Position numbers and translations under genes: made by a program | Shown here: positions 12,468 to 25,290 of the stretch, piece after piece | How positions within the stretch are numbered: position 1 is the stretch's first letter | Layout: each line of letters opens with the position of its first letter | Assembly: GCA_008360975.2 (NCBI GenBank) | Contig: CM039187.1 | Span: 19,621,495 to 19,685,494, forward strand | DNA: 64,000 nucleotides | Source of the DNA: Lichenostomus cassidix | Taxonomy: Eukaryota > Chordata > Aves > Passeriformes > Meliphagidae | Direction of reading: 5' to 3' | Notes under the pieces: generated by a model | Databases searched by the model: none | What the model was told of the DNA's origin: nothing | Seen by the model: only the letters and a program-made list of their open reading frames with translations

Positions 12468-12481
12468 TTTTTTTTTTTTTT
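12468..12481. repeat. Poly(T) tract, 14 bp
   Basis: Uninterrupted T run preceded by TTTTC. No retrotransposed sequence is recognised next to it. Confidence 0.9.
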
Positions 12482-12789
12482 AACCCACAATACATCCAGC
12501 TTCCATTGCTGAGTTAGTACTTCTGAACTGATACAACATTTTAAGAACACCTTTTCTATGGATGGTTAACATGTAGATAAACTTAGATCCAGGAAGCAGA
12601 TGTCAAATAAAGTGAGAATAAATGAATTGGAAGAAGTCTGAAAAACTGACATTCAGTAGCAGCCATTACTACGGTTTGAGAGTACAAGAAACCACTCAAT
12701 AGTGCCATAAGGAAGAATTACATAGCATTGTTTTAGGCTAAGTGAAAATTTCTTTCCACTTCTTCTCAAGCTTACAGTTCATTATATGA

Positions 12790-13053
12790 TGTGGCTAGCA
12801 CAGTTTTTCCCATGAGAGGTTTTCTTGTGTTTTGTAAATAAAGATAAAGTTTGGATGTTTTGGAACAGTGTCCCAGAACTTGGGCAGTGCAGGCCTGGCC
12901 AATCAGGCCTGGGGGAAGGCTTCTGACTGACCAATCTGGGTGACTTTTGAGAACTCTATAAATGTGATGAAATCAAAACAATAAAGGGCATTCCTTCTTG
13001 CCACTGAGAACCGATGCATTCATTACTCTGCTAGCTGCTCAACAGCGACATCA
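12790..13053 (+). mobile_element. Candidate solo LTR (avian endogenous retroelement)
   Basis: Within about 90 bp the plus strand carries a GGCCAATCAGG CCAAT box (CCAAT at 12899-12903), a second CCAAT (12931-12935), a TATAAA (12957-12962) and an AATAAA (12980-12985). TATA and poly(A) signals this close are the arrangement of an LTR U3/R junction rather than a cellular promoter. GC content is higher than the flanks. TG and CA dinucleotides suited to LTR ends occur near 12790 and 13049-13053, but I found no target-site duplication, so the ends are approximate. No internal gag, pol or env sequence adjoins it, which would make it a solo LTR. Alternatives are an unrelated repeat or a small TATA promoter. 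Family not assigned. Confidence 0.5.
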
Positions 13054-16000
13054 TGATCCTTCAATGAGGCAGATAAATAAAAGAAACTTCCGTTTAACCA
13101 CTGATAAAATGCTTTTGCACTACAACATTTATTTGAAATGTAAGCTTTTTGGGGCAAGAACTAAATTTACTTTTGTTTAGAGCCTGAAAAATGCAGGCTG
13201 GGGTCCTGTGTCCTACCAGCACTTCTGTAATACATATATATAGTGTAATAAAGTAATTGTCTCCTTTCTTCCTAACTATGAGGTGCCACATCCATCAAAT
13301 ATAGCTATACGGAAATAGGAGATACAACATTCTTGCATACTCATTAGCCTTTGCAGACATCCAGGCTGCAGTAAAAGATAGTTTATCATTTCACTTTTAG
13401 CAGTCATAAAGCAGTTAAGTTAAATGACCTAGGGAAAACAGGTCTTGAGGAAGTCTGTAAGCTACTGAGAAAATTAGCCTCTTTTCCTTTGACTTTGTCT
13501 CTACAGAGAAGATACCATGGACTTTAAGATAACAAATAAAGTTAAATACCACTTCCTGAGTCTGGATCTTGTTCTTGGCACTACATAAAGAATAATATCC
13601 ACAGATCTTCACAACAATGGGGCGTTTTTTTGTTGGTGGTGTTCTTTTTAAAAGCTGTTTTTTCCATGATACGTACATTTCCCACAGCTCACACTGAGGT
13701 ATCTGATCAGGTTTTAGACTCTTATCTTCAGTCCCTGTCTCTTGTTAGTGAGCTCATCTCTGGGAATAGTGCTACAAAAAGTGCTGAAAAGAGAAAGACA
13801 TTGCAAAGGATCTTGTGTGAAAAGCTATTTTGGTTTGAGTGTTTTAAATCTAAAAGGCTTTTCATTTTGATTCCCCAACAAATCATTTCAGTTCATTATT
13901 TAATAAAAAAAAAAGTTCAAGGTAGATCATTACAGATGAAATGCTACTGCCAGTGAATCATTTGAGCTCTCAATAGGAAAGCATAATGCCTGTCAAACAA
14001 ATAAACATAATATTTAGAACACTCAAAGCATGCTATCAAATGGACAGATTGCAACACTGCACATATCACCTAACCTAGCAGACAGACACAGGAGTTATTC
14101 TGTTCTCAAACTGCAATGTCATTTACCAAAATACTTTCTTTGTCTGAGCATCAAATATCTTATTTGTGAGGACTTTGGACTAATTCAAGATCGCTACCAA
14201 CAAGCAACCTGATGCCTGATACACAGTGAACTGGACTAGTTAGACTACAGCACAACCTTTTGTTCATACAACACTGAAACCATCTTGAAGGACACATTCA
14301 TTTGAGGGCTTAGGCATTAAAGATATATTTCCGTATTTCTAATAGTTTGAATTTGTTTACCCTTCATCCACCTGTACTTGCATCAGATACTACACAATCT
14401 TGATTTCTGCTCATATGTATTTCCAAGCCTTTAACACTTGGTTTATCTCCTGCCTCCATATATCTCTAGGCAGTAATGAAAGCTGGAATCTATTGTAGCA
14501 TCTAAAATCACTGTCTCAAAGGCTTAAACCCTAGGAATCAGTCATCATGACCCTTTCCATTATATTTGTTCCTTCCCCATTTAGCATGCTCAATAATGTA
14601 TCACCAACTTGCCTTATAATAGTCACAATAAAAACCCAGTAAACATGGAGCTTCCATATCAAATCACTTCAAAGATTATTCAAACTAGAATAAACTGCAA
14701 AATTTCCAGAAGCAGGCTTACAATAAATATTCAGACTTCCATTTCTAGTGTGAGAATGGGTATGAAGCTTTTTCTGTACAATATATTTTCCTACATAGCA
14801 GGAGTCTCTGCATAAATGGAAATAAAATATTCATTAACTAACTGTACTTGGTATGCAAGCCAGCACAAAACAAAACTGCCTATTGTAGCAAAAAAGAAGG
14901 CAGACATATTCAAGAACCTGGAATGAAAAACTTTAAAGGGGATATTAATGGACTTCCACTTAATAGCTTACTACAGATCTTCAGCATTTTCAAGTGACAG
15001 CAGCATGCCAGTACAACTATGAATACAGTAATATTTTCCCAGCTGTATTTACAGCCTTTGCTAACCACTGCTCAAAAACAGGTGTTTTGTCCTCTCCATG
15101 TGGTACATTCTCAAAAGAGTGTTATTGACTTTTTCTACTCAGGATAGTCAGAGTGGTCCAAGGTTTTTGGGAACCCAACTGTTATTAAGAATCTCATGCC
15201 TTTCAGCACCTGTGAAATTCCCAGTAAAATAAACAAGGGAATTTGTCTTGACATTTCAAACTTAGCTTTTGAGACAAAATAGCTCTTTGGAATTTGAGGC
15301 TTAAATTTTATGACATGGTGTGCTTCTCTCAACACCATTGTGCCTAACCAATAACATTTTCTTGTGTTTTGTTACCGATTATCCTCCTTTGTCCTAAGAA
15401 AAGAATGTGCTAGGAATATCATTCTCAGACAAAACACTTTAACTTAGAAACATGACCTCTGCTGCTTCAGATTAAAAGACTTTGTCCATTAGCTCAAAGA
15501 ATGCAACAAATACAGAAGGTCTGCCACATGGGCCAGCCCTGGGGTATATAGAGCCACTCTTTATTACTGAGAGCTACTCTACCATGACACTGTTGTATGT
15601 CAGTAAAGGTTTCTCTAACTGCTCTACCTTTACCACTTGTAATGATAAATGTTCTTCAGCATCCAGAAAATTCCAGGTGTATTTGACAATGCAGTAATTT
15701 CCAAGGGTTACAGAGAAATCCAAATATTTGACTTTTAAAAGTCAATAAAGAAAAATACCTCTCAGGAGTGTTTCTGAGGAATCGTTTTGTACTCATCCTC
15801 AAAGAAGTCTGGAGAGAGAATGAAGAAATGGCCACTGTGTGATGCTAGAAGATGTAAACCCAGATAGACCACCCAAAATTTTCTCCTTGGAATTCACTGC
15901 ACACTTTTAACAACCTTATTGGATGGTCAACACATGAACTGGAGATTGGATCAGCCTCTCTCAAATTTGCTCAGCAGCCTTGAGATAAGTGGCATTGCTC

Positions 16001-17127
16001 AGACTGCCTCTTCTATGTGCCCAGCTCTGGTGTTGTGACTTGTGCATTTTAGTTCAAGATGGCAAAAAGCACTTTAGACTACCTAATATTCAAGAAAAGC
16101 CTGGGTCCTTACACCACCAATAGATGAGAGTAAACATAATGTCTACATTGCACACCTATCACTGGCATTTGAATATAGCCCAAAGTGATATCCCAGTAGG
16201 TCATAAGATTCTCAACCCACATAATCTGTAAAAATTTTAATTCTGATGTAAATGGACGTAGCACCAAAGTCAAGGACAGATTAACTTAAAATTTAGCTGA
16301 ATTTAGCCACATGCTTGAAAACAAACTTCTCCCTTGAGCAAGAACCTTCTCAATTGACTGCCAAGAACTTAGTGCCAATTCTCTGAGATACATATAATTG
16401 ATAATCATCATATATCTAAATGTCTCCAAAGATCTAAATATCAAAATGTCTAAAAACTACACTACTGCACAGCTGAATTTTTGAAGACCTATTGAGGATT
16501 TACAGGACCCAATTCTCCAGCTTCTGAAGTTTTAGCATGTTTTCTCTGTTAGGAGAAAGATGAAGCTAAGTAGCAAGTTTAAATTCTTTAAATTTTCAAG
16601 AGATTTCAGTGGAAACAAACAGAAGCTCCTAAAGGACTGTCTACTCAAAATGTGCCCCAAAAACAAACTTGCAAGAACTCCAAGCTGAACAAAAGTAATC
16701 CAAGGAATGGCAGTATTTTAAGGAGATACTAAAGTTCAAGGGAACGACATATCAACCATGGATTTCTCTGACAGTTGCTAATGTCTCTGGTAAGTCTTTA
16801 TTCATATCAATAGAAGAAGTATGAAATGGCTCCAGACTGAGCTCAGCTGGTGCTGGAAATGACACTAGCAACATATGTGTCCTATAAGCCCCACATCCAC
16901 TCCAGCCCAGCACTGAAACACAGGCTCACTCAAACTGGTGACTCACTGCACTTTGAAAAACAAACATCAATAATGAATTCAAAGCCTTTCACCTCTTCTT
17001 CAGTAATTTGAATTGAATTACTAATTTCAAAAGTCTGCCAAAACCTGTCGTGCTTTGGCTATTGTTTTTGGCCTCGAGGGATGTTTTCAGGCTAGCTCCC
17101 AGTATCCAGCAGGCAGCTATACAAAGG
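13054..17127. other. Non-coding, nothing recognised
   Basis: AT-rich sequence without a supported gene, RNA or repeat. The 108-aa frame at 13630-13956 is Lys/Phe-rich with no splice or family support. Confidence 0.4.
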
Positions 17128-17285
17128 TGTTTAGGCACCTGGAGATACATGAAATCTCCTAATAAGATCTACAGTGTGAATTAGGATTCTAATTTACTTA
17201 GGCAATTCTGAAATCCCATTTAGAGTCTAATGGCTCTTAAGCAAATAAATACCTTGAAAATCTGACTCCAGGTCACTTAAAGTAT
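17128..17285. repeat. Possible ancient sauropsid interspersed repeat
   Basis: Phrases such as TTTAGGCACCTGGAGATACA, TTTACTTAGGCAATTCTGAA and AAATACCTTGAAAATCTGAC resemble an old repeat type common in turtle, crocodilian and bird genomes. That type has GTTAGGCACCTAAATACCTTTGAAAATCTG-like phrases and was probably spread by a non-autonomous DNA transposon. The match is from memory of its general wording, with heavy divergence, so the family and exact ends are uncertain. Confidence 0.35.
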
Positions 17286-18874
17286 AAAGATTATAACAAT
17301 GGATGTCAGCAGTCAGTAGTCTCAACACAAAGGCTGTGTGTCTTGTCAGAGATGCAATTTGCCCTTTAATTCCAGAGACAAATCCCCTGGAAGAAGAATA
17401 ATGGACCTTCTAGAATATATATGGAGGAGACCAGGCAGCCTTATTAGGATGACCATTTGCTACTTACAGATTCTACACTTTCAAAGGAGTATTCAATGGC
17501 ATAAAATAGGCTACTATTTCTACTTATATCTAGTATTAATATATAAAAACACCACTTTTATACCATTTTCTCCAAGTTGAAAGAGAACATCATATCAATT
17601 ATTACCAGGGAGGATTCTAAACAAACACTAAAGGGTGTCTCAAATAGAAAATGACCCAAAATTATTTCTTAAGCATTGAATAGTGCCAAAATATGGATGC
17701 AGTCAAACATATATCATTTCCTTACCACCCTCTGGGGATCCTTCCCTTTGGGAAGCTGTTTTATGAGCAAATACCTAGCTGCCATGCCCAGAGTAGCACA
17801 GTTCTATCCCATATCCTTACATCAGATTTTTGCAGAACTGCCACGATATAGTCCAAAAGATGAAAGCTTAAGGAAAGGTTTTTTATTCCACTGTAGAATC
17901 AGCAGATCTTCACCTTCCTGTCACTGTGTTCTAACAAGAGAAATTAATGTTTTCTGAAGGCTGAGATGTGAAAGCTGGAATCAGTGCCTGCAATGGTTTA
18001 AAAATGGCTTGGTTATGTTAAAGGCAATGTTGATTAACACCAACTGGGGATGTAATTTTTTAAACAGAGCCTCTTCTAGGCACAGAAAGGTTTTATTCTT
18101 CAGTAGTTAAACTGAGAATACAGTGATTTCAAGATGTAGTTTATAATGAAGTGTTTAAAAAACACGTAACTCCTGCCTGCACCTGAAAATGCCTGTCTTT
18201 TCCCTGAAACAATGCAGAGCAGAATTGCAGAACAGTGTAGCTCCCTCATTAAATTGGCCAATGCACGTAAACACAAATGAAATCATGCCTCACTAAAAAA
18301 TATTTTCTAGCTACTCACTAAAATAGCTTTGAGAGACCAGGTCCATACATGGAATAAAATGGCTTTCTCTGCAGACCTAAGCCAAACTCTCCTCTGGAAT
18401 GACATTTTAAGTAATATAAACAGTTTAAAGGCAAATGTAGAGCAGAGCAGTGTAGTTTTATACAATCACAGCAACAAAATTGAGATTTATTCCATACTGA
18501 ATTAAACTCTTTATATTGTTTCTACTTAAAAAGGATAAGTATCAAATACAGCAAATCCTACAAATTTATCTTTCACAACAAACATTTTCATATTCTATTT
18601 GTAATTTCACCAAACAAAAGCAGGCCAAGTCAAGTGACAGAATTTTGGCTGTACTAATCTGAAAACACTGTAAGCTTTGCCCTTTCCACCACTCATGCAA
18701 TTTAAATGGGGGCAGGAGTTCTCCCACTACTTTTCCAATAAACTTTGCAACAATAGTCACATAAAACTCTTTAAATACATGACTTCAATACAAAGAGATC
18801 CCTTTCAAAATACCTGCTTGAGCCTTCAACTTATATCAGAAGTGCAGAATCTTTATGTAGAGACAAAAATCCCT
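17286..18874. other. Non-coding, nothing recognised
   Basis: No exon with paired splice sites and no repeat was recognised. Short chance frames only. Confidence 0.4.
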
Positions 18875-18995
18875 TCCAAGCACTCTGTCATGTTCAGAGC
18901 ATGGTGGGATGAGTCCTTAACCCTCACAACTTCCTGGTACACTGTGTACAACCATTCTCATTTTATCTGGAAACACAGGGGAGAAACAAGAGAAA
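18875..18995 (-). repeat. Probable MIR/CORE-SINE-like relic
   Basis: Segments appear in the order expected for a reverse-oriented MIR: AAGCACTCTG, then CCTTAACCCTCACAACTTCC (compare consensus TTTAATCCTCACAACAACCC), then TTCTCATTTTATCTGGAAAC followed by ACAGGGGAGAAACAAGAG (compare CCCATTTTACAGATGAGGAAACTGAGGCACAGAG). The collinear partial matches support an old SINE. It accounts for part of the 120-aa frame at 18677-19039. Confidence 0.4.
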
Positions 18996-19387
18996 AATGC
19001 TCAGCAGCAGCACACAGCATTATGACAAATTGTAAATAAGACTTTCATCTTTTAGTTCCACTTCACAAGTGGTTCTGAATGTTTGTAAATAAAGCCTAAC
19101 ATGGATTTATATAGAAAGTGAAGGACAAAAATCACCAAGTGGAAAGTGTTACAAAGCCACCTGAAAAACAGCCCTTGGCAGTGCCTGTTTCCTACACCTG
19201 ACTCCCTTCCCAGGACCCAGCGACCTCTCTCCCCATGGTGTCCTGGTGCAGCATCTTGCAGCTGAAGACTCTGCAGCACATCACAAACATTTGTCAAAGC
19301 ATGCTTCGATCCATGATACATGTGTGGGGGTGCATTCAGTGTGATAACCACTCCTCTCCATTTCACACGTGAATTAATGAAGGTGTA
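18996..19387. other. Non-coding, nothing recognised
   Basis: The 121-aa minus-strand frame at 19052-19417 overlaps the start of the 76-bp tandem duplication and shows no family resemblance, so it is not called as a gene. Confidence 0.4.
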
Positions 19388-19539
19388 AAGTGGTGGGGTG
19401 GACATCAGCAGGAGCATGGGGTTAGCAAGGAGTGCCAGCCAGCCCAGGCAAGATGGGGAGGCTAAGTGGTGGGGTGGACATCAGCAGGAGCATGGGGTTA
19501 GCAAGGAGTGCCAGCCAGCCCAGGCAAGATGGGGAGGCT
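19388..19539. repeat. Perfect 76-bp tandem duplication (2 copies)
   Basis: The unit beginning AAGTGGTGGGGTGGACATCA and ending GATGGGGAGGCT occurs twice head to tail, at 19388-19463 and 19464-19539, with no difference between copies by eye. Such identity implies a very recent duplication, a polymorphic VNTR, or an assembly artefact. The unit is G-rich on the plus strand and is not recognisably part of a known transposon. Confidence 0.95.
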
Positions 19540-22500
19540 ACTCAATAACTCAATAGCCTGAATTTGAGATGCATTAGAATAATTGCTAGGAGAATGAAAA
19601 GCCTGACTGAAAAATAAATCAAAACAATAATGACGAAAGAGAAAAATAAGCAGATTGCTATATGTTAAACTAGGATAGAAGAGTGTTTAGGAAAAACAGA
19701 ATGCCTAGGTTTAGCCAGGACAATAGCAAAACCAGCAAGAAATAGTTGCCAAGTATTCCTTCAGAAAAAATTTCAGAATAGCAGTACCACCAACAACAAT
19801 TACAGAAGCAGGGAATTTTGACTCTAAGTGGACGAGGAAATACAACTGTAATAGTTTAAAGGAGAAATTTCACACAGAACATTTGGAGACAGAAATTGCA
19901 ATCATAGGTCCTGATCAGCCTGGGTCTGACACACATTTTTATAATTTTCATTGGAAAACTTTAATGGATGAATTTTACACCTCCTAACAGCCCCTCAGAG
20001 CACTGCTTGCTTACAGGACTTGCACTATAGCTCATTAGAGATACACGAGTTGCAACAGTGAGCTCTGAATTAAGGTTTTTGTGGCACAAGTCATTCTGAG
20101 GTTCAAATTGCAGAATTTGACTATCTTAGAATATAACCACTTTGAAACCAGGGCTATGTCTAGACATTCACAAATCAGGGCAGATGCCTTCCTCATCTCA
20201 AGAATTGTTTTGCTTCAATGTTTTGCTTTGTTTCTCATTAGACATTTTGAATCTTTATTATATTTTGTTTTTTCTTGCTCAGTTCAGAACTTTTAGAAAT
20301 CCCATTTTGATGCTTTCCTCTGAAAATTTCTTCTGTTGTTTTCAAGAGAAACAATAATCCTGCACTAGGACACCTCAGTATTGTAATGAAAATAATTCTT
20401 CATTTTTCCTTTTCCAAGCATGTTAAGAAGGAGGTTGGAAATGAGAGAAGAGCTCATATTTAATCATCTGAAGTACTTCATAAATAATTTTAAGTGCCTG
20501 AAAAGCATCAATAACTAATTAACTAATTTAAATCTGAGCCTGAGCCATCCAATTTTTATCTCAATTTCAAAATACCAGATATATATAATCTTAAAGGATG
20601 CTCAGATGAGGGATTCTGGGTTCAGACCTTACCAATGAAAGAAGAGGAAAACAAAAAGGAATTCTGAGAGCACTCACATGATTCAGATACTATTTTTGGG
20701 GAGAGGAGGGATCGGCTGTAAAGATATCCACATGTGAAAGTCACAAAAGTTTTGTAGATGCTTTTGTCTGTCATTAAACAATCTCTTATTGCCACTGACC
20801 TCTTCACTGGTTACCATCATGCTGCTCAGGAGAGGAAATAAAAAGAGCAGTGTCTAATGTTCGAGACAGAAACCACGACAATATATTAAAAAAATGCTGA
20901 ATTTAAATTCTAGTGCAGACTGATTAGATTGAAAGACATGTTAGAGTGAAATGGTGTCAGGTTCAGTGAACCAAGTGTAAAGGTCTTCATGACTACACTG
21001 GCATTTTCGCCTCAGTTGCAGGCATCAGTGACTATAGTGGATTAGGTCACCTGAGAATTTAAATACAATCACACATTCCTAAAGAAAAAATGGCCCATGT
21101 GAGTAATACAGCTCCATATCACCTCAATTACATATTGCAATTACAATTACAGTAGCACTGCTACTGGGATGTAATTACTCCGACTGAGCTTCTCCATGCT
21201 CCATGCAGGTATTTCCATGGGAGCTTCAGGCAGCATCACCTGAACTTGCACTAGAAAATCAGTGACAAGGATCAGAATGTGAACTCTGTCCAGGCACAAG
21301 GATGGGGCTTTTACTGGTCTGAGCTGGCTCAGAAATAGAAAGAATAAAATTTAATTTCTATGTAGAATAGTGAGGTTCTTTGAAGCAAGAGCTAAAAGTA
21401 AGCAAAGGCATTTTTCCTCAAAGAAAATGGACAGTCACTGTACTCCACAGAAAATACACTTCAGTGATCATTTCAAATTCATGATGATGATGGCCCTTAA
21501 GGCCAAAAAGGACCAACTGAACTAAACACACAGTATTCTTCTTCTGTTCCTGTGCTTCTTAAAAAGAGGGATCTGAAGTTCTGAGCTACCCTTAAGTACT
21601 TAGAAAGACAGTTTTCTAGTTACCAGTCTTAACAGCACCCAAAAACATGGTACACACCATAGGGTTTGCTTCAGGGCATGCTGGTATGATGAATTTCGCA
21701 CAGAGAAGGCATTACAGTCCTTTTACATTAACTTTGCAGGGCTGTTTTCCCCAATTTAGTGTCAGTGCCCACCAGAGCCACAGATCTAAAAGGTTGCACT
21801 GGAGTAATCAAACACAGCTCTAGTGACATCAGTTTGCTGAAATCTAGACCAAAACCCTACTTCTAATCTTGCCTAAACTTAAACATGAATAAAGTAAACC
21901 AAAACAGAAAAAAGGTGTCACTCACTCATCCATTTCCTAAAGATAGCAACAATGTGAAGAAGAGCGGAAGCTGCAAAAATTTGCAATTCTCCTCTTGTAT
22001 TCTTGCATTCCTCTCAATGTCTCCTCATGGTTGTTCTCTCTGTCATAAAGCAGCATTTGAGAGATATGTTCTCCACGGTATTTATATATGTATAAACCAC
22101 TGGCTCATGCAAAGGAGCGCCTTATTGCACTAAGGCCCTGCAAAGTTCTTAACTACGGAAACAACATGTGAGTTACCTGTGGCTTCACTGATGACACAGT
22201 ACTCACGTCATTCGCAGATCCTCAGCAAGGACAGCAGGCACATGCTCTTGCTTTAAAAGCACAAATCCATTAACAAGGAGATAATGATTTCCAATACTCT
22301 CCAATAGCTACTCCAAAGGCAGCAGAGGACTTAGGATAATGCTTGTAGTTTAAACAGTTACCATTTATCCTGCAGAGCATTGAGTACATCGACATACAAA
22401 TCAACCAAGAACCTGTCCATCACAAAGCATTATAGAACACTTCATAATCCCCAAAAATCATCTAATGGAAAATGCTTTCTGGTTTATAACATAGTTTAAG

Positions 22501-23275
22501 AAAAAAATATCTAATTTTTATACTGCTCTAAGCTACTCAGGGAATCTGATCAATTCAATTGGCTAGCTATGTTGAGGCAACAGAGAAACAGTTCCCAGAA
22601 GACATTACATACCTACAAACATAGACTCAACCAGAGACACAGAGTTAAGCAAGACAAAAGAAGGAGTCTAGAGTTTGTTTTCTGTCTGGAACTGAAGGAC
22701 AAGGTGTGATTTTAAGAGTTACCTTTGCTCCTAGGAAAGGAGGACAATCCTGGTCTGTATTGGCAGACAAATTCCACCTAGCAGCATTCTCAGCCCTTCC
22801 CTCCACTTCAGCCCTGTGCATCTGCATCACCCCCAGTCACACACTCATATAAACACTGACCCTTTATTAAAGTCAGCTTTTATACAGCAAGACACAGTGA
22901 CATGATTAGGGCCTGATAAAATGAAAACCAAAATCCTCTGGCAGAAAGAAATGGAGTTATTCCCTGAAGCCAGAGTAATTACTAATCATCAATAATAGTA
23001 AACAAAGATGTTTTCTAAACTCCTCCATGTTCTGTGGAACAGAAATTATGAAGATGTCAGTACAAATGGTAAGGGAAAAAAGTTGCAACTCTGAGATTTT
23101 TTTACTTCTAGTAAAGAGTGGCTGCCTGGACAATTTCATACAAAAAGATGTGTTCAACAAATTAATCAATATTTACTGCCATAAATTCGATCTTGCTTAT
23201 CCGTCTTATATATATAACACAGGCTTCCAAGGTAAAATACATAAAAGGTGACCTTTTCAGTTGTGTGCCTTTTTC

Positions 23276-23294
23276 TTTTTTTTTTTTTTTTTTT
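23276..23294. repeat. Poly(T) tract, 19 bp
   Basis: Nineteen consecutive T, with a second run of 11 T at 23339-23349 about 45 bp on. This could be the poly(A) tail of a minus-strand retroposed sequence, but none is recognised beside it. Confidence 0.9.
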
Positions 23295-23645
23295 CTTAAG
23301 GCCTGAAAATTTTAAAATGAGAGGGAGAGGTGTTTGGATTTTTTTTTTTCCATTTGCTCTTTTCATTTAAAATATCACCTTTTTTATTCTGTGGTCTCTG
23401 TAGACATAAAGTTCCTTCAGCCATCTATCTGAGCAAGCTGTTACATTCTGGCAAATGGGAACTTTTCTCCCAAATATTTATTCAGGTGTTCAAAAGCTTG
23501 GAGATTTTATTTGTTTGTTTTAAACTTTTAAGCCATTAAAAAAAATATTTCTTCCCTGGACAGTTAGTCAGCTTCCATTCTCATAATATCTTTGAAATAA
23601 TTCTACCAGATCATCAATTATGTATATATTTTGGAAGAAATTATT

Positions 23646-23659
23646 AAAAAAAAAAAAAA
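23646..23659. repeat. Poly(A) tract, 14 bp
   Basis: Uninterrupted A run followed by GGAAAAGGAAA. No retrocopy is recognised upstream. Confidence 0.9.
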
Positions 23660-25260
23660 GGAAAAGGAAACAACACATGCTTTTCTCTAGAAGAAAACCA
23701 GAGGTACAAAACAGATGGACCCTTTGGGCCTTTTTAATATAAAACAGGGAAAAAAACCCACACTAAATCATAATCATACTTTTTATCTTTTATAGATTGC
23801 TTAATGATAGTTTGCAGAAGTCCCCAGAAGGACATTGAATATTTCATACATTTAGTGACTCCACTAAATATCAGGGGGTTATGGAAATTAACAACCCTCT
23901 GGTAGTGGACAACCATCTAGCAGGCAGCTAGCTGCTCTGCAAGCATACCATAAACACAATTTTTACATTCAAAATTATATTTTCTTATGAAATATTAAAG
24001 TGGCAGAAAGGGAAGTTACAATAAGATTTGCATAACAAACAGAATTTCTTTGGATAAAAAAAGAAAATAAAACCTAAAAAGGATTTTTAAGATAGAGGCA
24101 GGAAAACGGTTGCTCGTAAGAGTCCAGCTGAAAGAAGTATGTGTGCTGAATCTCTTCTTCCTTTGGCTAACTCTATTTGTTTTCTGTTTCCTTGTGGTCC
24201 TTTGCCTTTGTGCTTCCATCTTTCCTAATTTGGACATGCAAAACTTAACCAAGGACTAATCATGTAGATGCTTTCTATAGTAACTGCAGTTGGATCACTT
24301 ATTGTTGAGAGTAAATAGAGAAGGCTACAATGAAATAAGAAGAAACCCGCACAATTTATCATTCTGTTCCTTGTCCATGCCCTCTTATTCTGGCTGGGAC
24401 AGCACAGAGCACAAGAGTCTCCTGGTCCACACTGGGGAGCCCAAAGCACAAGAGCCCAACTCCCAGCAGGGAGACTGGCCACCTTATTTTTGTAGTTGCA
24501 GTGAACTTTGTGCACAATCCTTCTTTCAACAAAAGCCCACATCTGCAATATGTGCTAGGCCAGCTGTCACAACAAAAAAGCTAATTCTGCCACATCCACA
24601 TCTCTGCTTGATTTGAAGTTGGCCTTTACAAAAAGAAAAAAGAGAGAAAAAAGAGCTAGATGCAAACTGGTGGAAACAAACACCCTCCATGTCACAGGCT
24701 GGTCATCCTTAATAATGGTAATAAAAATTGAGTAAACTTACAGAAGTATTTTAAGTGGCCTTGAGCATGTAATTCACACTCAAGGATGTGAATACTGTGG
24801 CATACTAAGTGAATTCAGCATCATCCTGCCTGAAATCCAGGCAACAGTGGTTCTTCTATAGGAACCATCAGGGACCTTGGAAAGATCCACATCACTTTTT
24901 AACTTTACCTTTACATGAGCTTTACATACAAGGTGAGTGTTTAAGGTATAGAATGGTTGGGGGAAAGTGTCAGTCTTATTTTAGTTATTTTATTGTGTGG
25001 GTTATACAGTGAATTGAATTAGGTGTGGTTAGTGATTTAATAACTGCTCCTCTCTCACACTGTCTGGCTCAGAGTCTCCCTGTGCTATCACTGTTCTGTA
25101 AGCATAAACAACAGTCTTCTCTCAACCATCCCAGAACACTTTTTGCACATGTTCCCTGTTGCATACAACTAAAAAAGAAATTTTTCTCACTCTCACACAG
25201 ATCTGGCATCAGGTTAAGCTCCAAATACTTGAGCTACGCTTTGGGTTCAGGTCTCAGTAT

Positions 25261-25290
25261 CAGGCATCAGCACATCATGCCTGATGCCTG
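25261..25290. repeat. Perfect 10-bp inverted repeat (hairpin)
   Basis: CAGGCATCAG (25261-25270) and its exact reverse complement CTGATGCCTG (25281-25290) flank a 10-base spacer. The DNA or a transcript could form a 10-bp stem with a 10-nt loop. The stem is too short for a typical miRNA precursor. Confidence 0.85.

Larger units (their letters stand above)
8392..12789. other. Non-coding region between CR1 and LTR candidate
   Basis: Mostly unique AT-rich sequence. A weak terminal-exon candidate lies at 9259-9353 and a weak MIR-like relic at 11929-11990 (separate entries). A run of 14 T is at 12468-12481. The 107-aa frame at 9651-9974 and the other short frames have no splice or family support. 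Confidence 0.4.
19540..25260. other. Non-coding with homopolymer runs
   Basis: No gene is supported. A minus-strand stretch at about 20633-20717 has an acceptor-like TATCTTTACAG, an open frame and a GTAAGG donor, but its product is not recognisable. T runs lie near 23276-23294 and 23339-23349 and an A run at 23646-23659. The remainder is AT-rich unique sequence. Confidence 0.4.

Noticed and set aside
20633..20717. Minus-strand segment between TATCTTTACAG and GTAAGG, open in one frame
   Set aside because: Only the splice-like signals support it. The Ser/Phe-rich product is unrecognised and the donor context is weak.
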